DNA of 63,142 nt, from assembly GCA_030447525.1 (NCBI GenBank), contig JAUJOR010000020.1:15706-78847 (forward strand), written 5' to 3'. Position numbers and translations under genes: made by a program. Numbering within the stretch: position 1 is the first letter of the stretch; each line of letters opens with the position of its first letter. This DNA is from Chloroflexota bacterium. GTDB lineage: Bacteria > Chloroflexota > UBA11872 > UBA12225. Positions 8,720 to 18,659 of this stretch are shown piece by piece. The notes beneath the pieces are model-generated. The model saw only the letters and a list, made by a program, of their open reading frames with translations. It was not told where the DNA came from and did not search any database.

Positions 8720-11700
8720 ATGGCTGACAAGCCAAAGAAAGTCCTGATCATCGGCTCCGGCCCTATCGTCATCGGGCAAGCGGCCGAGTTCGACTACGCC
8801 GGGACGCAGGCCTGTAAGGCCATGCGCGAGGAAGGTGTGGTCAGCGTCCTGGTCAACTCCAACCCGGCCACGATCATGACCGACACCGACGTTGCCGATG
8901 CGGTGTACGTCGAGCCCCTGACGGTGCCGGTGGTGGAGCGGATCATCGCCCGCGAGCGTCCGGACGGCCTGCTGCCGACCCTCGGCGGGCAGACCGGCCT
9001 TAACCTGGCTAAGGACCTGGCCGATGCCGGGGTGCTGGAAGCGTACGGCGTGCGTCTCCTGGGGACGCCCCTGCAGGCGATCAAGCGGGCGGAGGACCGC
9101 GAGCTGTTCCGCACTTTGATGCACGAGCTCGGCGAGCCGGTGCCCCCTTCGGCCATCGTCCACACCCTGGCCGAGGCCCACGCCTTTGCCAGGGAGATCG
9201 GCTTTCCCCTCATCGTCCGCCCCGCCTACACCCTGGGGGGCACCGGCGGTGGGGTGAGCACCTCCTGGGGCGACTTGGACGCCAGGGTCGCCAGCGGCCT
9301 GGACGCCAGCCCCATCCACCAGATCCTCCTGGAGCGCTCCCTGATCGGCTGGAAAGAGATCGAGTACGAGGTGATGCGCGACGCGGCGGACAACTGCATC
9401 ACCGTCTGCAACATGGAGAACTTCGACCCGATGGGCGTCCACACCGGGGACTCCATCGTCGTCGCCCCCTCCCAGACCCTGGCCGACAAGGAGTACCAGA
9501 TGCTCCGCTCGGCGGCCCTGAAGATCATCCGGGCGCTGGGCATCGAGGGGGGCTGCAACGTCCAGTTCGGGCTCGACCCACACTCCTTCCAGTACGTGGT
9601 CATCGAGGTCAACCCCCGCGTCTCTCGCTCCTCCGCCCTGGCCTCCAAGGCCACCGGGTACCCCATCGCCCGTGTCGCCGCCAAGATCGCCGTGGGGAAC
9701 ACGCTGGGAGACATCCCTAACGCCGTCACCGGGGAGACGTCGGCCGCGTTCGAGCCGGCCTTAGATTACTGCGTGGTCAAGATCCCTCGCTGGCCCTTTG
9801 ACAAGTTCCCCGGGGGGGACCGCACCATCGGGACACAGATGAAGGCCACCGGTGAGGTGATGGCCATCGACCGCAGCTTCGAGGCGGCGCTACAGAAGGC
9901 CGTGCGCTCGCTGGAGCTAGGGGGCCGTTCCCTGCTTTGGGAAGACGAGCGCTGGCGCTCGGACAGTCCGCAGTCCGCAGACCTCAGCCCGGCCTTGTGG
10001 GGGGCGATCGACACCCCCAACGACCAGCGCCTGTGGGCCCTCATGGCCGCTCTCCGTCAGGGGGTGCCCGTCGCCGAGCTGAACCGGCGCTCGGCGATCG
10101 ACCCCTGGTTCCTGGAGCGCCTGCTGCGCATCCAGAAGATGGAGGAGCGCCTCCTGGCGGAGCCCTTGACGCCGGGGCTGCTCTGGGAAGCCAAGCGCCT
10201 GGGCTTCGCCGACGCCCAGATCGGCACCCTCTCAGAGAGCGTGCAGGGCCTGCCGGACCGGGTGCGCCAGATGCGTTACGAGCTCGGCATCCGCCCGGTG
10301 TACAAGATGGTGGATACGTGCGCTGCGGAGTTCGAGGCCCGCACCCCCTACTTCTACTCTACCTACGAGGTGGAGAACGAGGCCCTCCCCCTCCCTCAGC
10401 CCCGCGCCGTGGTGATCGGCTCCGGTCCCATCCGCATCGGTCAGGGGATTGAGTTCGACTACTGCTCGGTGCACTCCGCCTGGGCCCTCAACGAGGCCGG
10501 GTGGAAGAGCGTGATGATCAACTCCAACCCGGAGACCGTCTCCACCGACTTCGACACCAGCGACCGCCTCTACTTCGAGCCCTTGGACGAAGAGAGCGTG
10601 GTGGAGGTGCTGGCCAACGAGGGGCGAGGCCCGTCCGGCGCCATGCCCCCGGTGATCGCCCAGTTTGGCGGCCAGACGGCAATCAACCTGGCGGCCTCCC
10701 TGGAGCGGGCCGGGGCAACGGTGATCGGTAGCTCGGTGCAGACCATCGACCTGGCCGAGGACCGGCGCAAGTTCGAGAACTTTCTCGACCGCCTGGGCAT
10801 CCCGCAGCCCCCCGGGGCGGGTGTCACCTCCGTCAAGGACGCCCTGACCATCGCCCAGCACATCGGCTATCCCGTCCTCGTCCGCCCCTCGTACGTCCTC
10901 GGCGGCCGGGCGATGGAGATCATCAGCGGCCCCACCGACCTGGAGCGCTACCTGCGCACCGTCGTCGCCCCCACGGAGAAGCTCCCCGTCCTGGTGGATA
11001 AGTACCTGATGGGGAAAGAGGTGGAGGTGGACGCCATTGCCGACGGGGAGCAGACCCTGATCCCCGGGATCATGGAGCACATCGAGCGGGCCGGCGTGCA
11101 CTCCGGGGACAGCTTCGCCGTCTACCCGGCCATCAACCTGGCCGAGGAAACGGTCGACCAGATCGTCGACTACACCGGGCGGATCGCCGCCGGGCTGGAC
11201 GTCAAAGGCCTGGTGAACGTCCAGTACGTCATCTATGGGGGCCAGGTGTATGTCCTGGAGGTGAACCCCCGCTCCAGCCGCACCGTCCCCTTCCTGTCCA
11301 AGGTCACGGGAGTGCCCATGGTGCGCCTGGCGACCCACATCCAGCTGGGCAAGACCCTACGTGACCTCGGCTATCCCGGCGGGCTGTGGCCACGCCAGAA
11401 GCTGGTGGCGGTCAAGGCCCCGGTGTTCTCTATGAGCAAGCTCATCGGCGTGGACACCTACGTAGGACCGGAGATGAAGAGCACCGGCGAGGTGATGGGC
11501 ATCGACCGCGACTACGCCCCTGCCCTCTACAAGGCCATGCTGGCCGCCGGCATCAACCCCGTTCCCGGCGGCCTGCTCCTCTCCATCGCCGACCGGGACA
11601 AGGATGCCGCCGTGCCGGTGATCAAGCAGTTCGCCGCCGCCGGCTACCACTTGATGGCCACGCCGGGTACGGCCACCTTGATCGAGTCCCTGGGGCTCTC

Positions 11701-11971
11701 GGTGCGCCGGGTAGGCAAGCTCTCCGAAGGCGATCCGGCCATCACCGACCTGATCCGCAGTGGTCGGGTGCAGCTGGTGATCAATACCGTCACCGGCGGG
11801 CGCCCCGTCCTCCAGGACGGCTTCGAGATCCGCCGCGCCGCCGTGGAGAGCCGCATCCCCTGCCTCACCTCACTGGACACCGCCGGTGCCCTGGCCTACT
11901 ACTCGTTGACCGTCTCCGAGGGGCAGTACGAAGTCCTCCCCCTCACCGAGTACACCCGCTGGCCGAAGTAA
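8720..11971 (+). CDS. carB: Carbamoyl-phosphate synthase large subunit
   Basis: Makes carbamoyl phosphate from bicarbonate, ammonia and two ATP. The protein of 1083 residues has the classic duplicated plan: two carbamoyl-phosphate-synthase/ATP-grasp halves, opening with KVLIIGSGPIVIGQAAEFDY and near residue 570 with AVVIGSGPIRIGQGIEFDY, and a C-terminal MGS-like domain (YHLMATPGTA) for allosteric effectors. ATG 8720 follows GAGAGAGAG and is chosen over earlier in-frame codons that run into the repeat-bearing spacer. It is the last gene of the pyrimidine operon, although the 233-bp gap after carA could hold an internal promoter. Confidence 0.96.
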   Translation: MADKPKKVLIIGSGPIVIGQAAEFDYAGTQACKAMREEGVVSVLVNSNPATIMTDTDVADAVYVEPLTVPVVERIIARERPDGLLPTLGGQTGLNLAKDLADAGVLEAYGVRLLGTPLQAIKRAEDRELFRTLMHELGEPVPPSAIVHTLAEAHAFAREIGFPLIVRPAYTLGGTGGGVSTSWGDLDARVASGLDASPIHQILLERSLIGWKEIEYEVMRDAADNCITVCNMENFDPMGVHTGDSIVVAPSQTLADKEYQMLRSAALKIIRALGIEGGCNVQFGLDPHSFQYVVIEVNPRVSRSSALASKATGYPIARVAAKIAVGNTLGDIPNAVTGETSAAFEPALDYCVVKIPRWPFDKFPGGDRTIGTQMKATGEVMAIDRSFEAALQKAVRSLELGGRSLLWEDERWRSDSPQSADLSPALWGAIDTPNDQRLWALMAALRQGVPVAELNRRSAIDPWFLERLLRIQKMEERLLAEPLTPGLLWEAKRLGFADAQIGTLSESVQGLPDRVRQMRYELGIRPVYKMVDTCAAEFEARTPYFYSTYEVENEALPLPQPRAVVIGSGPIRIGQGIEFDYCSVHSAWALNEAGWKSVMINSNPETVSTDFDTSDRLYFEPLDEESVVEVLANEGRGPSGAMPPVIAQFGGQTAINLAASLERAGATVIGSSVQTIDLAEDRRKFENFLDRLGIPQPPGAGVTSVKDALTIAQHIGYPVLVRPSYVLGGRAMEIISGPTDLERYLRTVVAPTEKLPVLVDKYLMGKEVEVDAIADGEQTLIPGIMEHIERAGVHSGDSFAVYPAINLAEETVDQIVDYTGRIAAGLDVKGLVNVQYVIYGGQVYVLEVNPRSSRTVPFLSKVTGVPMVRLATHIQLGKTLRDLGYPGGLWPRQKLVAVKAPVFSMSKLIGVDTYVGPEMKSTGEVMGIDRDYAPALYKAMLAAGINPVPGGLLLSIADRDKDAAVPVIKQFAAAGYHLMATPGTATLIESLGLSVRRVGKLSEGDPAITDLIRSGRVQLVINTVTGGRPVLQDGFEIRRAAVESRIPCLTSLDTAGALAYYSLTVSEGQYEVLPLTEYTRWPK

Positions 11972-12106
11972 GGCTCATGGCCGGAATACGGCTCACCCCT
12001 TGCCGGGAGGGGCTGGTTTCTGGACGCCCATTGTCGTAGGCTGGGGCCGGCAGCGCCCCGCCACTCCGGGACGAGCAGCGAGCAACGAGAGACAAGGAGC
12101 TGCCCC

Positions 12107-12967
12107 ATGCCTGACTTCCCCATCGTCGACTCCCACGTTCACCTCTGGGACCCTACCCGTCTGCGGATGTCCTGGCTCGACTCCAACAGCCGCCTGAACC
12201 GCCCCTTTGGCCTGCCGGAGTATCGCGAGGCCACCGCCGGCATCGACGTCGCGGCGATGGTCTACCTGGAGGTGGACGTCGACGCCCCATACAAGCTCCT
12301 GGAGGCGCAGTGGGTGAACGCCCTGGCCGCGGAAGAAGATCGGCTGCAGGCGATCATCCCCTCCACCCCGGTGGAGTACGGCGATCAGGTGCGCGCCTTC
12401 TTGGAAGCCCTGGTCACCATCGGCCCCCGCGTCAAGGGCGTGCGGCGCATCACCCAGGCCGAGCCCGACCCCGACTTCTGCCTCCAGCCCGGCTTCGTCC
12501 GGGGCGTGCAACTCCTCCCGGAGTACGGCCTCTCCTTCGACATCTGCATCAATCACCGTCAGCTGGCCAGCACCATCCGCATGGTCGCCCAGTGCCCGGA
12601 CACCAGCTTCATGCTCGACCACATCGCCAAGCCGGACATCAAGGGCGGCGGACTCGACCCCTGGCGGACGCAGCTGCGGGAGCTGGCCGCCTTTCCCAAC
12701 GTCACCTGCAAGATCAGCGGAGTGGTCACCGAAGCCGATCCGGAGCGCTGGACGGTAGACGACGTCAAGCCGTACATCGAGCACGCCCTGGAGGCGTTCG
12801 GCGAGGATCGCGTCGCGTTCGGCGGGGACTGGCCGGTGGTGCTGAACGCCGCCCCCTACCGGCGCTGGGTGGAGACCCTGGACACCCTGACCGCCGGGCT
12901 GTCCCCAGAGGCCAAGCGCAAGCTGTGGGCAGACAACGCCCGTCGCTTCTACCGCCTTATGGCCTGA
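12107..12967 (+). CDS. Amidohydrolase, L-fuconolactonase-like (COG3618)
   Basis: A 286-residue TIM-barrel hydrolase that starts with the metal motif DSHVHLWDP and the following MSWL, a hallmark of the COG3618 lactonases (L-fucono- and related aldonolactones). The barrel closes with FGGDWPV, which carries the metal Asp, and FMLDHIAKP supplies the central His. It probably opens a sugar lactone to its acid in the cytosol. AAGGAG precedes ATG 12107. It follows carB by 135 bp and precedes the GH4 enzyme, so a separate sugar-catabolic unit may start here. The exact lactone is an inference. Confidence 0.82.
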   Translation: MPDFPIVDSHVHLWDPTRLRMSWLDSNSRLNRPFGLPEYREATAGIDVAAMVYLEVDVDAPYKLLEAQWVNALAAEEDRLQAIIPSTPVEYGDQVRAFLEALVTIGPRVKGVRRITQAEPDPDFCLQPGFVRGVQLLPEYGLSFDICINHRQLASTIRMVAQCPDTSFMLDHIAKPDIKGGGLDPWRTQLRELAAFPNVTCKISGVVTEADPERWTVDDVKPYIEHALEAFGEDRVAFGGDWPVVLNAAPYRRWVETLDTLTAGLSPEAKRKLWADNARRFYRLMA

Positions 12968-13060
12968 CCCACCGGCCCAACCGGCCGCCCCCTTGCGGGA
13001 GGACAAGGGGCCCTTGCCCGGCCGAGTGCGCCCCTGACACGGGGCGGTATCATCCTTGCC

Positions 13061-14464
13061 ATGTCAAAGAGCGCGCCCAAGCGCAGGCCCAAGATCGCCA
13101 TGATCGGCGCCGGGAGCGTCGTCTTCGCCAAGCGCCTGCTGACCGACCTCCTCTCCTGGCCGGCCCTCCAGGGGGGCGAGATCGCCTTGATGGACGTCCA
13201 CCAGGGGCGCCTGGACATGATCCACGCCCTGGGCACGCGCCTGGTGCAGCAGGAGCACCTCCCGGCGACGATCACCAAGACCACCGACCGGCGGACCGCC
13301 CTTGACGGCGCCGACTACGTCGTCTGCTCCATCCAGGTCGGCGGCCTGGAGATGTACGAGCCGGACGTGGAGATCCCCCGCCGTTATGGCATCGACCAGA
13401 CCGTGGGCGACACCCTGGGCCCCGGGGGCGTCTTCCGCGGCCTGCGCACCATCCCCGTCCTCGTCTCCATCGGCCAGGACATGGAGGAGCTGTGCCCCCA
13501 CGCCCTGTTCATCAATTACTCCAACCCCATGAACATGAACATGTGGGGCTTCTCGGCCGCGACGAAGATCCGCAGCATCGGGCTGTGCCACTCAGTGCAA
13601 GGGACTGCCGGACGCCTGGCCCGCTTCATGGACGTCCCCTTCGAGGAGATCAGCTTCTGGTGCGCCGGCATCAACCACCAGGCATGGTACCTCGACCTGC
13701 GCCGCGGACACGGCGGCGCCCGCGGCCAGGACCTCTACCCCCTCCTACGTCAGCAGATGAACGATCCGCAGATCCTGGCCCAGGATCGGGTGCGCTTCGA
13801 GGTGATGCGCCACTTCGGCTACTTCGTCACCGAGTCCTCGCACCACATGAGCGAGTACGTCCCCTGGTTCCGCACCACCAAGGAGTGCATCGAGGAGTTC
13901 ACCACCCCCCGCTGGGACTACTTCGAGATCTGCAAGAACCGCCACGATCCACACTATGACAAGATGGAACGCCAGGCCCGGGGGGAAGAGCCGGTGGAGA
14001 CGCAGCGGACGCACGAGTACTGCTCCTTCATCGTCAACAGCATGGAGACCAATACCCCCTACGTCATGAACGCCAACGTCCCCAACACTCTGGGGCGCTC
14101 CATGCAGCGGAACGGTGGCGCCGGCTCCCTGCTGATCAGCAACCTCCCGCCGAACTGCAACGTGGAAGTCCCCTGCCTGGTGGACGGCTCCGGCGTGCGC
14201 CCCTGCGCCGTCGGCGATCTGCCGGAGGCGTGTGCCGCCATCAACCGCACCAACGTGAACGTCCAGGCCCTGGCGGTGGAGGGGGCCCTCACTGGGGACC
14301 GGGAGACGATCTACCGCGCCGTGCAGCTGGATCCCCTGACGTCCGCCCTCCTATCCCTCTCCAAGATCCGGGAGATGGTGGACGAGCTGTTCGCCGCCGA
14401 GGCCGAGTACCTCCCCCAGTTCCGCCCCCAGTCCAGCCTCCAGCGCCACGCCCTCCCCGTCTGA
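13061..14464 (+). CDS. Glycoside hydrolase family 4 (alpha-galactosidase/alpha-glucuronidase-like)
   Basis: GH4 enzymes cleave glycosides by an NAD-dependent redox mechanism with Mn2+. The Rossmann motif GAGS is at residues 16-19 after PKIAMI, NYSNPMNMN is the typical sugar-loop segment, and the metal-binding Cys and His are in IGLCHSVQG and GINHQAWYL. The length of 467 is normal. The closest flavour is the alpha-galactosidase (MelA) or alpha-glucuronidase branch. It lies 93 bp after the fuconolactonase-like gene on the same strand. No strong Shine-Dalgarno is visible before ATG 13061. Confidence 0.88.
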   Translation: MSKSAPKRRPKIAMIGAGSVVFAKRLLTDLLSWPALQGGEIALMDVHQGRLDMIHALGTRLVQQEHLPATITKTTDRRTALDGADYVVCSIQVGGLEMYEPDVEIPRRYGIDQTVGDTLGPGGVFRGLRTIPVLVSIGQDMEELCPHALFINYSNPMNMNMWGFSAATKIRSIGLCHSVQGTAGRLARFMDVPFEEISFWCAGINHQAWYLDLRRGHGGARGQDLYPLLRQQMNDPQILAQDRVRFEVMRHFGYFVTESSHHMSEYVPWFRTTKECIEEFTTPRWDYFEICKNRHDPHYDKMERQARGEEPVETQRTHEYCSFIVNSMETNTPYVMNANVPNTLGRSMQRNGGAGSLLISNLPPNCNVEVPCLVDGSGVRPCAVGDLPEACAAINRTNVNVQALAVEGALTGDRETIYRAVQLDPLTSALLSLSKIREMVDELFAAEAEYLPQFRPQSSLQRHALPV

Positions 14465-14632
14465 CCCGTCCCGGCGGCGCTCGGTTGCGGACCAGGTCTC
14501 CCACGGCAGCGGGAGCGCCTGCACCTATCTTTTCCCCGCCCCACACCGTTATCCAGGATGCAAGAGGGCTGACACGAGCTCAAGCAGAAGGACGAATGCC
14601 GCCCCTTGCAGAGAGAGAAGGAGCAGCGCTAG

Positions 14633-15337
14633 ATGAAGAACGATGGAGGCTTTGGCTGGATCCTGCGCGGCGCGCTCGCCGCCGGGGTGCTGGCCACTAC
14701 GCTCACCGCTACCGTGGCGCAGGCGGATCAGGGACCGGGCCGTGGTCAGGGCAACGGCAAGGGCTCGACGATAGCCGCCGAGCGCGGCAAGCCGGAAATG
14801 CCCGGGTCCGCCTCACTCAAGGGCCGTCACGCCGCCGGCGGCACCATCCGCTCCCTGGATGCCGCGAAGCAATCCTTCGTCCTCACCACGAAGCACGGCG
14901 ATCTCACCGTGGCTACGGACATCAACACCGAGTTCAAGGCCAGGGGCGAGGAGACGGTCACCTTCGCCAAGCTGGTCAAGGACCAGCGCGTTACCGTCCA
15001 GGGCAGTCGACCAAATGAGACCACCTTGCTGGCCAAGCGGGTTATCGTGCGCTCGGCGAAGGACGAGCCGGCCAAGGCTGATAAGGATGCCAAGGGTGAA
15101 GCAGCCGGCCGCACTGCCATCACCGGTGTGATCTCCGAGTACGTCGCCGGCAAGAGTTTCAAGGTCACACCCAGCGGTGGCGCCGCCGTCCCCTTGACTA
15201 TCACGGACAAGACGAAGACCACCCAGAAGGGTACCGCCATGTTCGGCAACGGTCAGACGGCCCGCGTCGTCTCCACCAAGGACGCCAGCGGCGCCAACGT
15301 CGCCCTCAAGATCCGCGTCCCTGCCGGTTCCTCCTGA
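14633..15337 (+). CDS. Secreted DUF5666-like protein
   Basis: Residues 1-32 form a signal peptide (basic start, hydrophobic LAAGVLATTLTATV, ending AQADQ). After a Gly/Lys-rich linker come two beta-rich repeats, GTIRSLDAAKQSFVLTT with TVATDINTEFKA, and then GVISEYVAGKSFKVTP with PLTITDKTKTTQKG, the pattern of DUF5666 domains. It is probably exported and of unknown function. AGAAGGAG precedes ATG 14633. The gene stands alone between the GH4 enzyme and a convergent oxidoreductase gene. Confidence 0.75.
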   Translation: MKNDGGFGWILRGALAAGVLATTLTATVAQADQGPGRGQGNGKGSTIAAERGKPEMPGSASLKGRHAAGGTIRSLDAAKQSFVLTTKHGDLTVATDINTEFKARGEETVTFAKLVKDQRVTVQGSRPNETTLLAKRVIVRSAKDEPAKADKDAKGEAAGRTAITGVISEYVAGKSFKVTPSGGAAVPLTITDKTKTTQKGTAMFGNGQTARVVSTKDASGANVALKIRVPAGSS

Positions 15338-15500
15338 TCGCCGACTTACAGATCGTCGCCTTGATTGCTACAGCCGGCCCAGGAGGCATCGGCGCCCAGT
15401 GGTGTAGTACCTGACCACGGTGAATCTGCGGGCTAGGTACCGGGTTGGTGGGACGTGCGAGATCACGTTGGCGAGGCAGTTGTGGTCTACGGGGGCCGGC

Positions 15501-15533
15501 GGTGGGGTCACGGTGGGGTCACGGTGGGGTCCG
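15501..15533 (+). repeat. 11-bp tandem repeat, three units
   Basis: GGTGGGGTCAC at 15501-15511 and 15512-15522, with a third near-copy at 15523-15533, in the spacer between two convergent genes. Confidence 0.8.
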
Positions 15534-15552
15534 GGGGGACAGCCTCACAAAG

Positions 15553-16617
15553 CTAAAGCGTGGCGCCGGAGAGGGCCCGCACCGCGACGGCCTGGCCGGA
15601 TGCGGCGCTCTTCCAGGCCGCCTCGGAGAGCTGCATCACCCTCAGGCCGCACTCGGCCGGGCTCTTGACCGTGTCTCGCCCCAAGATGGCGTCGACAAAG
15701 TTCTGATCCGGCGTCGACCCAGGGGGAAGCTCGCCTAAGTCGACTGGCTCGTTCTGCCCCACGAGCCGCAGCTCCAGCTTGGGCTTGAACTCCGGCTGGC
15801 CGAGCATGCGGTAGTACAGCGCCCCCTTGCTGCCGTAGATGGTCACGTCCTCCCAGACGGCGCCCCCGATGCCCGGCGCCTGGCCGACGATGCTGACGTT
15901 CCCGGCGGCGCCGTTGGTGAAGCGCACGGTGATGGCCGAGTTGACGTCTACCTCCAGCTTGAAGCTTTGCTGGGTGGCGAAGACCACCTCCGGCTCCAGC
16001 CCGGTGACGTGGAGCAGGATGTCTACCAGGTGGCTGCCGCTGTCGTTCAGCTGGCCGCCGCCGGAGATCTCTTTCTTGACCCGCCAGGGCAGCTCGGGCG
16101 TGCGGAACTTGCCGGCGTACCAGGACTGGTTCTGCAGGGCCTGGACAAACTCGATCTCGCCGATGGCCCCGGAATCGATCAGCTCCTTGATCTTGACGAA
16201 GGTCGGCTGGGTGTGGCGCTGATAAGAGACCAGCACCAGCTTGCCGGCGGCGTCGCGCGCTCGGATGACGTCCTCCGCCTCGCGCACGGAGTTGACCATC
16301 GGCTTCTCCACCAGGACGTGCACCCCGGCCGCCAGGCTGTCTGTGATCTGCTGGAAGTGCAAGGCGTGGGGCGTGCTGATCTCCACGCCGTCCGGCTTCA
16401 CGCTTCGCAGCATCTCCTGGTGGTCACCAAAGATGGGGACGGGTGCCAGCTGCGGGTAGCGCTCTGTGAACCGCGCCTGCATCTCCGGCACGGGATCGAC
16501 CGCCCCCACGATCTCCACCTCCGGCATCTGCACCAGACGGCCGACGTGGCTGAGCATGTTGTTTCCCAGCCCGATCAGCCCTAAGCGCACCTTCTGTCCT
16601 GGAGTCCCCTGAGTCAC
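15553..16617 (-). CDS. Gfo/Idh/MocA family NAD(P)-dependent oxidoreductase
   Basis: A 354-residue sugar or inositol dehydrogenase-type protein. The N-terminal Rossmann fold opens VRLGLIGLGNNM, the conserved nicotinamide-site motif VLVEKPM is present, and the C-terminal half has the usual DSGSHLVDILL substrate-domain segment. The substrate is not readable. The GTG at 16617 follows GGGAGAAGG and is preferred to the longer frame. It is downstream of the RraA-like gene on the same strand, separated by 145 bp. Confidence 0.85.
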   Translation of the reverse strand: MTQGTPGQKVRLGLIGLGNNMLSHVGRLVQMPEVEIVGAVDPVPEMQARFTERYPQLAPVPIFGDHQEMLRSVKPDGVEISTPHALHFQQITDSLAAGVHVLVEKPMVNSVREAEDVIRARDAAGKLVLVSYQRHTQPTFVKIKELIDSGAIGEIEFVQALQNQSWYAGKFRTPELPWRVKKEISGGGQLNDSGSHLVDILLHVTGLEPEVVFATQQSFKLEVDVNSAITVRFTNGAAGNVSIVGQAPGIGGAVWEDVTIYGSKGALYYRMLGQPEFKPKLELRLVGQNEPVDLGELPPGSTPDQNFVDAILGRDTVKSPAECGLRVMQLSEAAWKSAASGQAVAVRALSGATL

Positions 16618-16762
16618 TGACCTTCTCCCTCGTATCCCTCGTAGCGGGTCACGCTGCACCTACGTACGGCTGCGGCAGGAGTCACGTTTCACGTTCGCTT
16701 GAACCTGGCCCAGGGGGGTGAAAGGTGATTCCGGCCACAGTCCTTTGCGATTGGGACGCGTA

Positions 16763-17476
16763 TTACTGGTAGCGCGTGGCGCTCTCGAACTGCTTGTGGA
16801 AGTCCGGGCCGAGGATCTCGCTCAGGCGCTTCTGCTCCGCCTGGCGCACGGCCATCGCCTGGGCGGCGACCTTGTCCGCGATCTCCGCCGGGATGACGGT
16901 AATGCCGTTCTCGTCGCCGTGCAGCAGGTCGCCCGCCTTGACCTCCATGCCACAGATGTTGACCGTGGCGCCGACGTCATAGATGCAGGGCTGTCCGTGG
17001 GCGACGACGAGGCCCCGTCCAAAGTAGTGGAAGTTCCCCAGGGCAGTGACCTCGTGGATGTCCCGCAGCCCCCCGTTGGTGACCAGACCGCGGGCCCCGA
17101 CCCGCTTCATCGTCGTGGCCATCATCTCCCCGGCGTGACAGGAAAGATCGATCCTGGCCGGGTCGCCGTCGTCGCCAATGACCACCACCGCCGGGAGCGG
17201 CTGGACGGCGGTGATGGCGCGATACAGCTCGGCGTGCTCGCGCCGGTCCTTCCCCTCGGTCGTGGAGTCCCCTCGACAAGTAATGGCGAAGCCGAGCATG
17301 CTCCCCAGTCCCGGGATCAGGCAGCGCAGCGTTGCCCCGGCGTACCCAAAGACACGCGGCCGTACCTTGAAGTGCTCGATGGCGTTGGCGATCGTCGGAC
17401 TGTCGATGGCCCGCAGTTCGTCGAGTTGGGCCGCCGTCAGCGTGGCCCCCGCGCTGGCGATTCTGTTGCCGATCAC
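16763..17476 (-). CDS. RraA-like / HMG-CHA aldolase family protein
   Basis: A 237-residue protein with the RraA fold: TPTIANAIE-like DSPTIANAIEH at the N terminus, GDLLHGDENGITVIP near the C terminus, and GARGLVTNGGLRDI carrying the conserved Arg-Asp pair of divalent-metal-dependent class II aldolases of this fold. Members either bind RNase E or, more often outside proteobacteria, cleave or decarboxylate keto-acids. With sugar-acid enzymes around it, an aldolase role is the better guess. The GTG at 17476 has GGGGGAGG four bases upstream; the longer frame is rejected. Confidence 0.82.
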   Translation of the reverse strand: MIGNRIASAGATLTAAQLDELRAIDSPTIANAIEHFKVRPRVFGYAGATLRCLIPGLGSMLGFAITCRGDSTTEGKDRREHAELYRAITAVQPLPAVVVIGDDGDPARIDLSCHAGEMMATTMKRVGARGLVTNGGLRDIHEVTALGNFHYFGRGLVVAHGQPCIYDVGATVNICGMEVKAGDLLHGDENGITVIPAEIADKVAAQAMAVRQAEQKRLSEILGPDFHKQFESATRYQ

Positions 17477-17691
17477 GCGTCCTCCCCCTTTCTTGCCCTG
17501 GACCATGCCCTGGGAGGGGATTGTAAGCGTTGACGGGCGCGTGGCCAGCCTGCCGAGAGCGTGTATGGCGCCGGAGCCCGGCTGCAAGCGTTGACCGGCG
17601 CATGGCCACCCTAGAACGGCGGTGGGAACAGTCTTTCACTCCGGCGCGGCCAGGTTCGAGCGCGCGTGAAACGTTGCTCCTGCCGGAGTCC

Positions 17692-18315
17692 CTATGCCGC
17701 CGGGCGCGCCGTCCGCGTGTCCGAGAGTCCCGTCGGCCCGGCGGGCTCGCGGGTCAGCTCTGGCGGCGCAGCGGGAACCATGGCGGGGGTCGCCGGCAGC
17801 GCTTCCCAGCGTTCGGCGAGCGTGGCCAGGGCCCCACGGACGCCGATGGCGATGGCCCGGCGCAGGAAAAGGCGGTCGGCCAGCCACAGCACCCCCGGGG
17901 AGTAGGTCACCCGCCAGCGCAGGCGCGTCTGACCCGGCTGGCCCTCTACCAGGATCACTCGTAGCCGTACCCGTTTCAAGACCGCAGGGGTCAGGGTGAC
18001 GTCGAGCTCGAGGAGCCACGGGCAATGTACGTCCGCCAGGCAATCCGTCCAGCGCACCTTCCACTGCCCCAGCAGGGGGAGCGGGCCCAGCGTAGCCGCG
18101 CACTCGCGCTGCGCCCCCACGCGGTCGGGCGGGCCGAGGCGAAGGACGACGTGGTCGAGGCGCAGCCCACCCCCAGGAGATCGGAACCAGTCTGGCCAGC
18201 GTTCGCCATCCACCAGGATGTGCCACACGGCCGGCGGTGGGGCCGCCAGAACCGCATCTACTTCGATACGTGTCACGTCCTCGCTCCAAGTCCTGGGTGC
18301 TGCTGACGGCTGCAT
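17692..18315 (-). CDS. SRPBCC-superfamily protein (polyketide cyclase/START-like)
   Basis: A 207-residue single-domain protein with the SRPBCC pattern: an initial strand IEVDAVLAAPPPAVWHILVDGERWPDWF, central basic strands and a long C-terminal helix, IGVRGALATLAERWEAL. The last 35 residues are Pro/Ala-rich and probably disordered. It may bind a hydrophobic ligand; nothing in the neighbourhood identifies it. It is the first of three minus-strand genes with RraA and the oxidoreductase, but a 215-bp gap follows. Confidence 0.65.
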   Translation of the reverse strand: MQPSAAPRTWSEDVTRIEVDAVLAAPPPAVWHILVDGERWPDWFRSPGGGLRLDHVVLRLGPPDRVGAQRECAATLGPLPLLGQWKVRWTDCLADVHCPWLLELDVTLTPAVLKRVRLRVILVEGQPGQTRLRWRVTYSPGVLWLADRLFLRRAIAIGVRGALATLAERWEALPATPAMVPAAPPELTREPAGPTGLSDTRTARPAA

Positions 18316-18659
18316 GGGCAGCTACAGGTGGCCAACGACGCGGTATCTCCATGGCAGGTTGGGACGTTCATTGGCCGGTGCGCTCGTTGTGCGGCCGCGC
18401 CGGTGGGGCACGCCAAGGGGCCGGGCATGCTCGCTGAACGCGTGCCCTCCGAGCCTGGTTTCGCGTCACCCCGAGGCAGACCGAGGCAGACCGAGGAGCA
18501 GATGGGTCGCAGGGCCGGCGCGGGGCAGGGGCCACTGGTAGACTCCCACTCCTGCTTGATCGCAGCAGAGACGGCTAGACCGGCGGGGCCTGGCACTTCC
18601 GGACCCCTGTGTCGCGATCAGGGCAGCGTTCAGCAACACAAAGCCCGGGGGCCTGGTTC
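18316..18659. other. Intergenic spacer between divergent genes
   Basis: No gene is seen. It lies between the divergent SRPBCC and SDR genes and so should contain both promoters, but none is clear. A 10-bp tandem duplication, CCGAGGCAGA, is at 18471-18490 with a partial third copy. Confidence 0.5.

Noticed and set aside
16649..16661. GGGTCACGCTGCA shared with the hairpin at 25941
   Set aside because: A 13-base match between two places is expected by chance in 63 kb, and the flanks do not match.
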